Below are positions 1 through 5,919 of a DNA stretch of 15,273 bases, piece by piece (within the stretch, counting starts at the first letter, position 1; the number at the start of each line of letters is the position of its first letter). This DNA is from DATEPR01 sp036503065 (GTDB taxonomy: Bacteria > Actinomycetota > Actinomycetes > Mycobacteriales > Pseudonocardiaceae): positions 1-15,273 of the forward strand of contig DASXXM010000252.1 of assembly GCA_036503065.1 (NCBI GenBank), given 5' to 3'. The notes under the pieces were generated by a model. The model did not search any database. It had not been told where the DNA came from and saw only the letters and a list, made by a program, of their open reading frames with translations. A program made the translations under genes and the position numbers.

Positions 1-93
1 AAGGCCCCCAAGAGATGATTGGGTTGATAGGCCCGAGATGGAAGCCTGGTGACGGGTGGAGTTGACGGGTACTAATAGGCCGAGGGCTTGTCC
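1..93 (+). rRNA. 23S ribosomal RNA, 3' end (partial)
   Basis: The first bases match the conserved 3' terminal part of actinobacterial 23S rRNA: a GATAGGCC-type segment, GAGATGGAAGCC, GGTGGAGTTGAC and the hallmark GGTACTAATAGGCCGAGG at about 69-86. The 5' part lies outside the window. The exact 3' end is estimated from the usual GGCTTGTCC ending and could be off by several bases. A 5S gene follows about 100 bases downstream, which confirms the usual 23S-5S order of a bacterial rrn operon. Confidence 0.95.
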
Positions 94-193
94 ACAAACA
101 TGCTACGCATCCACTGTGTGATTCTGAACCAACCACCCGACGTGGTCGGCCTGGGAGTGATCTGGGCTGGTCGGGGTGTGTGTGGTTGATAGG
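94..193 (+). other. 23S-5S internal transcribed spacer with processing-type stem
   Basis: Spacer between the two rRNA genes. CAACCAC at 130-136 and CCGAC at 137-141 are complementary to GTCGG at 170-174 and GTGGTTG at 182-188, giving a two-part stem with an asymmetric internal bulge just before the 5S gene. Such stems in rRNA spacers are usual RNase III-type processing sites; that role is inferred here. No tRNA gene is visible in the spacer. Confidence 0.7.
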
Positions 194-312
194 GTTACGG
201 CGGTTATGGCGGGAGGGAAACGCCCGGTCCCATTCCGAACCCGGAAGCTAAGCCTCCCAGCGCCGATGGTACTGCACTTGTGAGGGTGTGGGAGAGTAGG
301 ACGCCGCCGAAC
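194..312 (+). rRNA. rrf: 5S ribosomal RNA (complete)
   Basis: About 119 nt with the conserved 5S core: GGGAAACGCCCGGTCCCATT, CCGAACCCGGAAGCTAAG, CGCCGATGGTACTGC and GGGAGAGTAGGACGCCGCC. The two ends pair to form helix I (GTT-CGGCGG at 194-203 with CCGCCG-AAC at the 3' end, one bulged base on the 5' side). It is the last gene of the rrn operon; a long hairpin follows within 10 bases. Confidence 0.96.
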
Positions 313-320
313 ACTCGTTT

Positions 321-381
321 CCGAGAGGGGCTCGTGGCAAGGGCGTGGTTGATTCCGCCCTTGGCCACGGGCCCCTTTCGG
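321..381 (+). terminator. rrn operon terminator hairpin
   Basis: The left arm 321-345 and right arm 356-381 are complementary over about 25 positions, broken only by a few G-U pairs and one bulged base, with a 10-nt loop at 346-355. No T-run follows, which is common for actinobacterial terminators. The position directly after the 5S gene, and before an SD and GTG start at 394-408, fits termination of rRNA transcription. Some read-through into the next gene cannot be excluded. Confidence 0.8.
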
Positions 382-393
382 CATGTGGTGTTT

Positions 394-400
394 GGAGGAG
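394..400 (+). promoter_or_regulatory. Strong ribosome binding site that fixes the start of the TPR gene
   Basis: GGAGGAG lies 5 bases before GTG at 406. The reading frame stays open upstream to an ATG at 280, but that lies inside the 5S rRNA gene and the frame would cross the rrn terminator. GTG 406 is therefore the supported start. I saw no convincing -10/-35 pair between the terminator and this site, so the promoter of this gene is unknown. Confidence 0.8.
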
Positions 401-405
401 TTCAG

Positions 406-2940
406 GTGTCCGAATCAGGTCAACATGACCGCGACCCCCGAGACGGCGCGAGCCGGCCCCGAGGTGGTGGCGGTCAACCGCGCCGTCCATACGGCAGCGG
501 CAACAGCGGCGGCAGCAGTGCCGGCCGTGGCAGTGGTGGCGGTGCCGCCGGCCGCGGTGGTGCCGCAGGTCACGGTGCCGCAGGTCAGAGGCGGTCCGAC
601 CAGGACCGCCGCACCGGTTCCCGCGACGGCGGACGGGACAACCGCTCCTTCGGGAGCGACCGCGACCGATACAGCCGGGACAACCGAGACTCCGCGAACG
701 GCAGCGGCGGCTACAACCGCCCTGACCGCGACCGAAACGACCGGGGACGCGACTACCGCGGCAACAACGACCGCCGCGACAGCAGCCAGGGCGGCGGCGA
801 TCGCCAGGGCAACGCCTATCGCGGCGGCGCCCCCCGCAACGATTACCGGCCCAACGACCAGCGGCGCGACAACTACCGCGGCGGCGAGCAGCGCGGCGGT
901 GAACAGCGACGCACCGACGACCGAGGCCGCGACGACCGACGCCCCAACTGGCGCGGCGACGACCGACGCCCGGACAGCCGAAGCCAGGACAACCAACGCG
1001 GCAGCAGCTGGCGCAAGGACGACCGAGGCGGCGACAACCGAACACGCGATAACCAGGCACGCGATAACCAGGGCAGTGACGACCGAGGCCGCGACTTCCG
1101 GAGCCGCGACCAGCGCGGCAACAGCCGGGCCAACGGCGCCCCCGCCAACGGCAGCCGCGCCACCGGCAGCGGCGGAGACTTCCGAGGGCGCGACAACCGC
1201 TGGAGCGAACGCCGCGGCAACGACCGAGCCGCCACCTCCGGCGACCGAGGCTCACGCGACTGGTCCGACCGACGCCCCCAACCCAGCCGCGACAGCTCCA
1301 GCGGCGGCGCCCCACGCGACTGGTCCGACCGACGCACGCAGCCCAGCCGCGACAGCTCCAGCGGCCGCGGCCCACGCGACTGGTCTGATCGGCGTCCGCA
1401 ACCCAGCCGCGACCGAGACGGCTCCAGCGGCGGCGACCGAGGTCCTCGTACCTGGTCGGACCGGCGCCCGCAATCCAGCCGCGATGCGTCCAGCGGCACT
1501 GACCGAGGCCCGCGCGACTGGTCGGACCGACGACCGCAGCCCGGCCGCGACCGAGATGCCTCCGGTGGTACCGGCCGAAGTCAGCGTGACTGGTCCGATC
1601 GGCGCCCTCAAACCGGTCGTGATCGTGATGCGTCCGGTGGTAGCCAGGGTTCGCGTGACTGGTCGGATCGCCGTCCGCAGCCCAGCCGTGATCGTGATGC
1701 CTCCGGTGGTGGTGACCGAGGTCCCCGCAACTGGTCTGATCGGCGTCCGCAGCCCGATGGCGGCTACCGCCGCGATGACAGCAGGAGCGCGCCGCGCACC
1801 GATCGTGGTGGTTGGCACAACAAGTCCGACCACGGTGCCGACGGTCCCCGTGCCGACGGTCCGCGCCGGGACAAGCCCCCCTACCGCGACAAGCAGCCGT
1901 ACCGCCCGGATCGGGCCGGTTCGGATCGTGGTCCGCGGCCGTCGCGTGACCGGGACAGCGATCGCCGCGCCCCCCACGTCGATCGCCCACAGCACAGCCG
2001 TGACCGCAAACCCCCCTACCGCGACCGGAACGACAATCACCCAACGCCACACCAGGAGCCCGCTCCGCCACCGACCGAGGCCCCCGAGCCCGTCGAAACG
2101 GTGGAAGCAACGGCGGTAGTCGAGACCGAGACGCCGGAGCAGACCGAACCGACCGAGCAGACTGAAACTGCGCAGACTGAAACTGAGCAGACCGAATCAG
2201 CGCAGCCCGAATTGGCTGAGGTCGAGCCGGAACCGGTCGCGTCCGGGGCACCGGAGCTGCCGGAGGACGCGTCACTCGCCATGCTCGACCCGGAGATCCG
2301 GGCCGAGTTGCGCAGCCTGTCGAAGAACCTGGCCGAGGTCGTCGGCCGGCACCTGGCCGCGGCTGGGATGCTGATGGACGAGAATCCGGAACTGGCACTG
2401 GAACACGCCCGGTACGTCCGGCCCAAGGCGGCCCGGATCGGCATCGTCCGCGAGGCCGTCGGCCTGACCGCCTACAACGCGGGCGAATGGGCCGAAGCGC
2501 TGTCCGAACTGCGGGCCGCTCGCCGGATGTCCAACGGTCCCGGTCACATCGCCGTGATGGCGGACTGCGAACGTGCGTTGGGCCGCCCGGAGCGGGCGCT
2601 GGAGCTGGCCAGGGAAGGCCAGGCACTCCCGCTGTCCGAGGCCGAGCGGATCGAACTACGCATCGTCGCGGCCGGCGCCCGCCGCGACATGGGTGAGCTG
2701 GACGCGGCCGTGGTCGCCCTGCAGGGGCCTGAGCTCGACGCGCGCCGCCGCGACCCGTGGAGCGCCCGGCTGTTCTACGCCTACGCGGACAACCTGGCCG
2801 CCACCGACCGGACCGACGAAGCCATCCGCTGGTTCCTCAACGCCGCCCAGGCCGACGACGACGGCGAGACCGACGCCGCGGAGCGCGCCGTGGAACTGTC
2901 CATCCCGGCCGACCTCGCCGTGGTGGACGACATCCAGTGA
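406..2940 (+). CDS. TPR protein with a giant Arg/Asp/Gly/Ser-rich disordered N-terminal domain (Rv1691-type)
   Basis: 844 residues from GTG 406. Residues 1 to about 544 are low complexity, built from Arg, Asp, Gly, Ser, Asn and Gln (RGG, RDNR and DRR motifs), with eight copies of a WSDRRPQ-centred unit between residues 284 and 450. Residues about 545-620 form an acidic Pro/Glu/Thr linker (ETEQTE-type). Residues about 621-844 are helical and TPR-like (NPELALEHARY, AYNAGEWAEALSELRAARR, CERALGRPERALELARE, DRTDEAIRWFLNAA), the part that corresponds to M. tuberculosis Rv1691. Its stop overlaps the next start (GTGA), so it is translationally coupled to the HAD phosphatase and lies in the same cluster as tlyA. 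The basic domain suggests RNA or nucleic-acid binding, and its place beside rrn and tlyA fits a ribosome-linked role, but both are inference. No catalytic motif is seen. Confidence 0.85.
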   Translation: MSESGQHDRDPRDGASRPRGGGGQPRRPYGSGNSGGSSAGRGSGGGAAGRGGAAGHGAAGQRRSDQDRRTGSRDGGRDNRSFGSDRDRYSRDNRDSANGSGGYNRPDRDRNDRGRDYRGNNDRRDSSQGGGDRQGNAYRGGAPRNDYRPNDQRRDNYRGGEQRGGEQRRTDDRGRDDRRPNWRGDDRRPDSRSQDNQRGSSWRKDDRGGDNRTRDNQARDNQGSDDRGRDFRSRDQRGNSRANGAPANGSRATGSGGDFRGRDNRWSERRGNDRAATSGDRGSRDWSDRRPQPSRDSSSGGAPRDWSDRRTQPSRDSSSGRGPRDWSDRRPQPSRDRDGSSGGDRGPRTWSDRRPQSSRDASSGTDRGPRDWSDRRPQPGRDRDASGGTGRSQRDWSDRRPQTGRDRDASGGSQGSRDWSDRRPQPSRDRDASGGGDRGPRNWSDRRPQPDGGYRRDDSRSAPRTDRGGWHNKSDHGADGPRADGPRRDKPPYRDKQPYRPDRAGSDRGPRPSRDRDSDRRAPHVDRPQHSRDRKPPYRDRNDNHPTPHQEPAPPPTEAPEPVETVEATAVVETETPEQTEPTEQTETAQTETEQTESAQPELAEVEPEPVASGAPELPEDASLAMLDPEIRAELRSLSKNLAEVVGRHLAAAGMLMDENPELALEHARYVRPKAARIGIVREAVGLTAYNAGEWAEALSELRAARRMSNGPGHIAVMADCERALGRPERALELAREGQALPLSEAERIELRIVAAGARRDMGELDAAVVALQGPELDARRRDPWSARLFYAYADNLAATDRTDEAIRWFLNAAQADDDGETDAAERAVELSIPADLAVVDDIQ
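1255..1758 (+). repeat. Coding tandem repeat, eight WSDRR units of 60-72 nt
   Basis: Eight units carry RxWSDRRxQ, with Trp codons at 1261, 1321, 1381, 1453, 1519, 1591, 1660 and 1732 (Trp 286, 306, 326, 350, 372, 396, 419, 443). Unit lengths are 20, 20, 24, 22, 24, 23 and 24 codons. All spacings are multiples of three and the reading frame is kept throughout. The first units use GAC/CGC/CGA codons; from about 1590 onward GAT/CGT/GGT become common, although the peptide is nearly unchanged. A degenerate copy (RWSERR) precedes the array near 1198. Confidence 0.9.
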
Positions 2941-3932
2941 CGGCCGAGACGCTCCTGGAGCGCTACGACGCGCTCCTGCTCGACCTGGACGGCACCGTCT
3001 ACCGGGGTGGCACCGCGGTGGACGGCGCCGAGCCGGCCGTCCGGGCCGCGCACCAAGCCGGTGTCACGGTCCGGTTCGTCACCAACAACGCGTCGCGTTC
3101 CCCCGATGACGTGGCCGACCACCTGAGCCGCCTGGGCATCCCGGCCAAGCCCGACGAGGTCAGCACCAGCGCCCAAGCCGCTGCCGGGATGCTGGTCGAC
3201 CGGCTGCCGCGCGGCGCGCAGGTGCTGATCCTGGGCACCGACGCCCTGGCGGACGAGGCCGAAACCCGCGGCTACACGCCGGTCCGCAAGGCAGGCGACC
3301 AGGTGGCCGCCGTCCTGCAGGGCCTGTCCCAGACGATGGGGTGGCCGGACCTGGCCGAGGCGTGCCTGTCCATCCGGGCCGGCGCGCTCTGGGTGGCCTG
3401 CAACGTCGACGCCACCCTCCCCACCGAACGCGGCCTGCTCCCTGGCAACGGCGCGCTGGTGGCCGCCCTGGTCGCCGCGACCGACCAACACCCGTTGGTC
3501 GCCGGCAAACCGGCCCGTCCCCTGATGGACGAGGCGATCGCGGCCGCGGGCGCGACACGCCCGTTGGCAATCGGCGACCGCCTGGACACCGACATCGCGG
3601 GCGCGGTCAACGTCGGTATCGACTCGCTGCTCGTGCTGACCGGCGTGGCCACCCCGGCCGATCTGCTGGCCGCCGCTCCCGGCCAACGACCGCGCTACGT
3701 CGCCGCCGACCTGCAGGCCATTCAGCGCCCGGCAGCGGACCTGGAGATCCGGGCGCACCCGGACTGGCCGGTCGACGACCGGCTACGCCTGCGCTACCAG
3801 GGATCGAACCCGGACCCGCTCGACGCACTCCGTGCCCTGTGCGCGGCATGGTGGCCAGAGCACAACGGCCCGGCCGCCGTCCAACCGGAGGACGAAGCGG
3901 CAAGGGCCGCACTCGCCACGCTCAAGCTGTGA
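2937..3932 (+). CDS. HAD-superfamily (NagD-like, type IIA) phosphatase, probable glycerol-3-phosphate phosphatase
   Basis: 331 residues from GTG 2937, which overlaps the upstream stop as GTGA. The HAD motifs are in order: DLDGT at residues 16-20 (nucleophile Asp16, acid/base Asp18), TNN at 49-51, Lys191 in GKPARP, and GDRLDTD at 213-219 for Mg2+ binding. A C2-type cap domain lies between motifs II and III. This matches the HAD-IIA family and, by position and length, M. tuberculosis Rv1692, reported to dephosphorylate glycerol 3-phosphate in polar-lipid recycling. The tail after about residue 240 includes RLRYQGSNPDPLDALRAL and is not needed for catalysis. Substrate is inferred from orthology; other sugar phosphates or 4-nitrophenyl phosphate are possible. 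Confidence 0.87.
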   Translation: MTAETLLERYDALLLDLDGTVYRGGTAVDGAEPAVRAAHQAGVTVRFVTNNASRSPDDVADHLSRLGIPAKPDEVSTSAQAAAGMLVDRLPRGAQVLILGTDALADEAETRGYTPVRKAGDQVAAVLQGLSQTMGWPDLAEACLSIRAGALWVACNVDATLPTERGLLPGNGALVAALVAATDQHPLVAGKPARPLMDEAIAAAGATRPLAIGDRLDTDIAGAVNVGIDSLLVLTGVATPADLLAAAPGQRPRYVAADLQAIQRPAADLEIRAHPDWPVDDRLRLRYQGSNPDPLDALRALCAAWWPEHNGPAAVQPEDEAARAALATLKL

Positions 3933-3961
3933 GGCGACATCGGCGCCGCGCCCACATCGGC

Positions 3962-3976
3962 TAGCGTTGTGTCGTG
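3962..3976 (+). promoter_or_regulatory. Putative leaderless promoter (-10 TAGCGT) before the small Rv1693-type gene
   Basis: TAGCGT at 3962-3967 fits the actinobacterial -10 consensus TANNNT. Exactly six bases separate it from GTG 3974, which would place the transcription start on the G of the start codon. No SD is visible upstream of this start. No good TTGAC-type -35 is seen. An 8-bp direct repeat ACATCGGC occurs at 3937-3944 and 3954-3961, the second copy abutting the -10. Confidence 0.5.
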
Positions 3977-4174
3977 TACCCCGCCGCGGATTCCGCACCG
4001 CCAGTGACACCGGTTCCCGGCCCACCGGACCGGGACACCGTCGTCGACCAGGTCGCGCAGGCCGTCGATCGGCTGGACGGACTGGACGCGCTGCCGATCA
4101 CCGAGCACGTGACCCGCTTCGAGGCGATCCACGCCGCCCTGACCGAGGCGCTGTCCAGCATCGACAAGGTGTGA
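3974..4174 (+). CDS. Conserved small protein of unknown function (Rv1693-type)
   Basis: 66 residues from GTG 3974. The first third is Pro/Ala-rich; residues from about 23 form amphipathic helices (VVDQVAQAVDRLDGLDA, HVTRFEAIHAALTEALSSID). No signal peptide, membrane segment or cysteine is present. A gene of similar size and helical pattern sits directly before tlyA in mycobacteria (Rv1693), which supports it being real. The stop is followed 3 bases later by the tlyA start, so the two are translated together. The function is unknown; a small partner or adaptor of TlyA or of the flanking enzymes is only a guess from gene order. Confidence 0.8.
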   Translation: MYPAADSAPPVTPVPGPPDRDTVVDQVAQAVDRLDGLDALPITEHVTRFEAIHAALTEALSSIDKV

Positions 4175-4177
4175 GCC

Positions 4178-4987
4178 GTGTCCAGACGGGCACGGTTGGA
4201 CGCCGAGCTGGTGCGGCGCGGCCTGGCCAGGTCCCGTGACCACGCCGCCGAGCTGATCGCGGCGGGCCGGGTGACCCTGCGCGGCACCGTGGCCCAGAAG
4301 CCGGCAACGGCCGTTGACGCGGACGCCCCGGTCGTGGTCCGCACCGACGCCGACGACCCGAACTACGCCTCCCGAGGCGCCCACAAGCTCGTCGGCGCGC
4401 TGGCCGAATTCGACGGGATCGTGATCGAGGGCCGCCGCTGCCTGGACGCGGGCGCCTCCACCGGCGGCTTCACCGACGTGCTGCTGCGCCGCGGCGCAGC
4501 CGTGGTGGTGGCAGCCGATGTCGGCCGTGGCCTGCTGGACTGGCGCCTGCGCACGGACGACCGCGTCGTCGTGCACGACCGCACCAACGTGCGTTCGCTG
4601 ACGCCCGAGGACATCGGTGGCCCGGTCGACCTGGTCGTCGCCGACCTGTCCTTCATCTCGCTGACACTCGTGCTGCCCGCGCTGATCGCCTGTGCCACCA
4701 ACGACGCCGACCTGCTCCCGATGGTGAAACCCCAGTTCGAGGTGGGCCGGGAACGCCTTGGCTCGGGCGGTGTGGTCCGTGACCCGGAGCTGCGCGCCGA
4801 TGCGGTGTGCACGGTGATCAGCAAAGCCGGTGTGCTCGGCCTGACTCCGATGGGTGTGGTGGCGAGCCCGTTGCCGGGACCGTCGGGGAACGTCGAGTAC
4901 TTCGTCTGGTTTCGTCGCGGCAAGTCGCCGTCCCCCGATCAAGTGGCCGAGATGGTGCGCTCGGCGGTCCGGAAGGGGCCTCAGTGA
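4178..4987 (+). CDS. tlyA: TlyA, 16S/23S rRNA 2'-O-methyltransferase (hemolysin A family)
   Basis: 269 residues, against 268 for M. tuberculosis TlyA. Residues 1-60 form an S4 RNA-binding domain (RARLDAELVRRGLARSRDHA). A Rossmann methyltransferase fold follows, with the SAM loop GASTGGFTD at 92-100. The catalytic tetrad reported for TlyA is present: Lys70 (SRGAHK), Asp156 (VVADLSFIS), Lys184 (MVKPQFE) and Glu240 (NVEYF). Known substrates are 16S C1409 and 23S C1920; loss of the enzyme gives capreomycin/viomycin resistance. The start GTG 4178 has a weak SD (AAGG at 4166-4169). The stop overlaps nadK by 4 bases. Odd point: the RxWV tetrapeptide described between the S4 and methyltransferase domains in M. 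tuberculosis is replaced by DPNYA here (residues 60-64). Confidence 0.95.
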   Translation: MSRRARLDAELVRRGLARSRDHAAELIAAGRVTLRGTVAQKPATAVDADAPVVVRTDADDPNYASRGAHKLVGALAEFDGIVIEGRRCLDAGASTGGFTDVLLRRGAAVVVAADVGRGLLDWRLRTDDRVVVHDRTNVRSLTPEDIGGPVDLVVADLSFISLTLVLPALIACATNDADLLPMVKPQFEVGRERLGSGGVVRDPELRADAVCTVISKAGVLGLTPMGVVASPLPGPSGNVEYFVWFRRGKSPSPDQVAEMVRSAVRKGPQ

Positions 4988-5910
4988 ACGACGATCGGGA
5001 AGTGCTGCTGGTCGTGCACAGCGGCCGGCAGACCAATCTGCAGACGGCCGAGAAGGTGGCAGGCTGGTTCCTGTCGGCCGGTGTGCGGCCACGTGTGCTC
5101 GCGGACGAGGCGGGCGACCTTGATCCGTCCTGCTACGCATCGGTCGTGCCGGTCGGCCCGGCCGCGGCCGCCGGCACCGAGTTGGTCTTCGTGCTCGGCG
5201 GTGACGGCACGTTGCTGCGGGCCGCCGAACTGGCCCATCCGGTTGGCGTGCCGGTGCTCGGCGTGAACCTGGGTCGGGTCGGGTTCCTGGCCGAGGCCGA
5301 CTCCGACGCGCTCGAGGAGACGGTCGCCCGCGTGGTCGCCAGCGCCTACGAGGTCGAGGAGCGGATGACGGTCGATGTCACCGCGATCCACCATGGCCGA
5401 CTCATCGTCAGTACGTGGGCGCTGAACGAGGCGAGCGTGGAGAAGGGCACCCGGGGTGGCGTGTTGGACGTCTGCATCGAGGTGGACCACCGGCCGGTGA
5501 CCGCCTTCGGCTGTGACGGCGTGCTCTGCTCGACGCCAACCGGTTCGACCGCCTACGCGTTCTCGTCCGGCGGGCCGGTGATGTGGCCGGACGTGCAGGC
5601 CCTGCTCGTCGTGCCCAGCAACGCGCACGCCATGTTCTCCCGGCCGCTCGTCGTGGCGCCAACGTCTGTTGTCACCCTGGATGTCGACCCGGACGGGCCA
5701 CCCGCGGTGCTGTGCTGTGACGGCCGCCGGTACTTCACGCTGCCGCCCGGTTCCTCGGTCGAGGTGGTCGGCGGGTCGGTCCCGCTGCGCCTCGCAAGGC
5801 TGAACGTCGGCTCGTTCACCGAGCGGCTGGTGCGCAAGTTCGAACTTCCGGTGCAGGGATGGCGGACGCGCCGGGACCGTGACCTGCCACCGGCCGGTGG
5901 CACCTACTAG
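4984..5910 (+). CDS. nadK: NAD kinase
   Basis: 308 residues from GTG 4984, preceded by the SD GGAAGGGG at 4971-4978. The open frame extends further upstream, but that stretch overlaps tlyA, and GTG 4984 gives the usual 4-base overlap. NAD kinase motifs are clear: GGDGT at residues 72-76, GVNLGRVGFL at 93-102, a conserved NE (ALNEASVEKG), and a glycine-rich TPTGSTAYAFSSGGP. The enzyme phosphorylates NAD+ at the adenosine 2'-OH with ATP (in actinobacteria often polyphosphate) to make NADP+. It is the equivalent of Rv1695 (ppnK). It lies between tlyA and recN, as in mycobacteria and many other bacteria. Cytoplasmic; nothing unusual in the motifs. Confidence 0.95.
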   Translation: MNDDREVLLVVHSGRQTNLQTAEKVAGWFLSAGVRPRVLADEAGDLDPSCYASVVPVGPAAAAGTELVFVLGGDGTLLRAAELAHPVGVPVLGVNLGRVGFLAEADSDALEETVARVVASAYEVEERMTVDVTAIHHGRLIVSTWALNEASVEKGTRGGVLDVCIEVDHRPVTAFGCDGVLCSTPTGSTAYAFSSGGPVMWPDVQALLVVPSNAHAMFSRPLVVAPTSVVTLDVDPDGPPAVLCCDGRRYFTLPPGSSVEVVGGSVPLRLARLNVGSFTERLVRKFELPVQGWRTRRDRDLPPAGGTY

Positions 5911-5913
5911 GGT
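5885..5913 (+). promoter_or_regulatory. Putative leaderless recN promoter (TAGGGT) with an upstream perfect 18-bp palindrome
   Basis: TAGGGT at 5908-5913 fits TANNNT and is separated by exactly six bases from GTG 5920, the recN start, which lacks a good SD. Immediately upstream, 5885-5902 reads TGCCACCGGCCGGTGGCA, a perfect self-complementary 18-mer covering the expected -35 region. The palindrome also codes for the last residues of NAD kinase. It does not resemble the actinobacterial LexA box (CGAAC-N4-GTTCG). Confidence 0.45.
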
Positions 5914-5919
5914 TCCCCT

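Noticed and set aside
280..405. Start of the TPR gene at ATG 280
   Set aside because: This ATG is inside the 5S rRNA gene and the frame would cross the rrn terminator; GTG 406 has a near-perfect SD.
1255..1758. CRISPR-like periodic repeats of 60-72 bases
   Set aside because: Spacing varies but always by whole codons, the units are continuous coding sequence with no unique spacers, and there are no cas genes.
383..2119. Second + strand open frame (Ala/Thr/Pro-rich) overlapping the repeat domain
   Set aside because: It is a +1 shadow of the same GC-rich repeats. It stops before the conserved C-terminal domain and has no SD or family match.
248..2626. 792-residue open frame on the minus strand opposite the TPR gene
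   Set aside because: It begins inside the 3' part of the TPR gene and runs into 5S rRNA. Its translation is Arg/Cys/Gly/His low complexity, as expected for the antisense of GAC/CGC-rich repeats. It has no SD or domain; the + strand product has a recognisable C-terminal TPR domain.
5860..5919. LexA (SOS) box before recN
   Set aside because: No CGAAC-N4-GTTCG-like site is present; the palindrome there has a different sequence.
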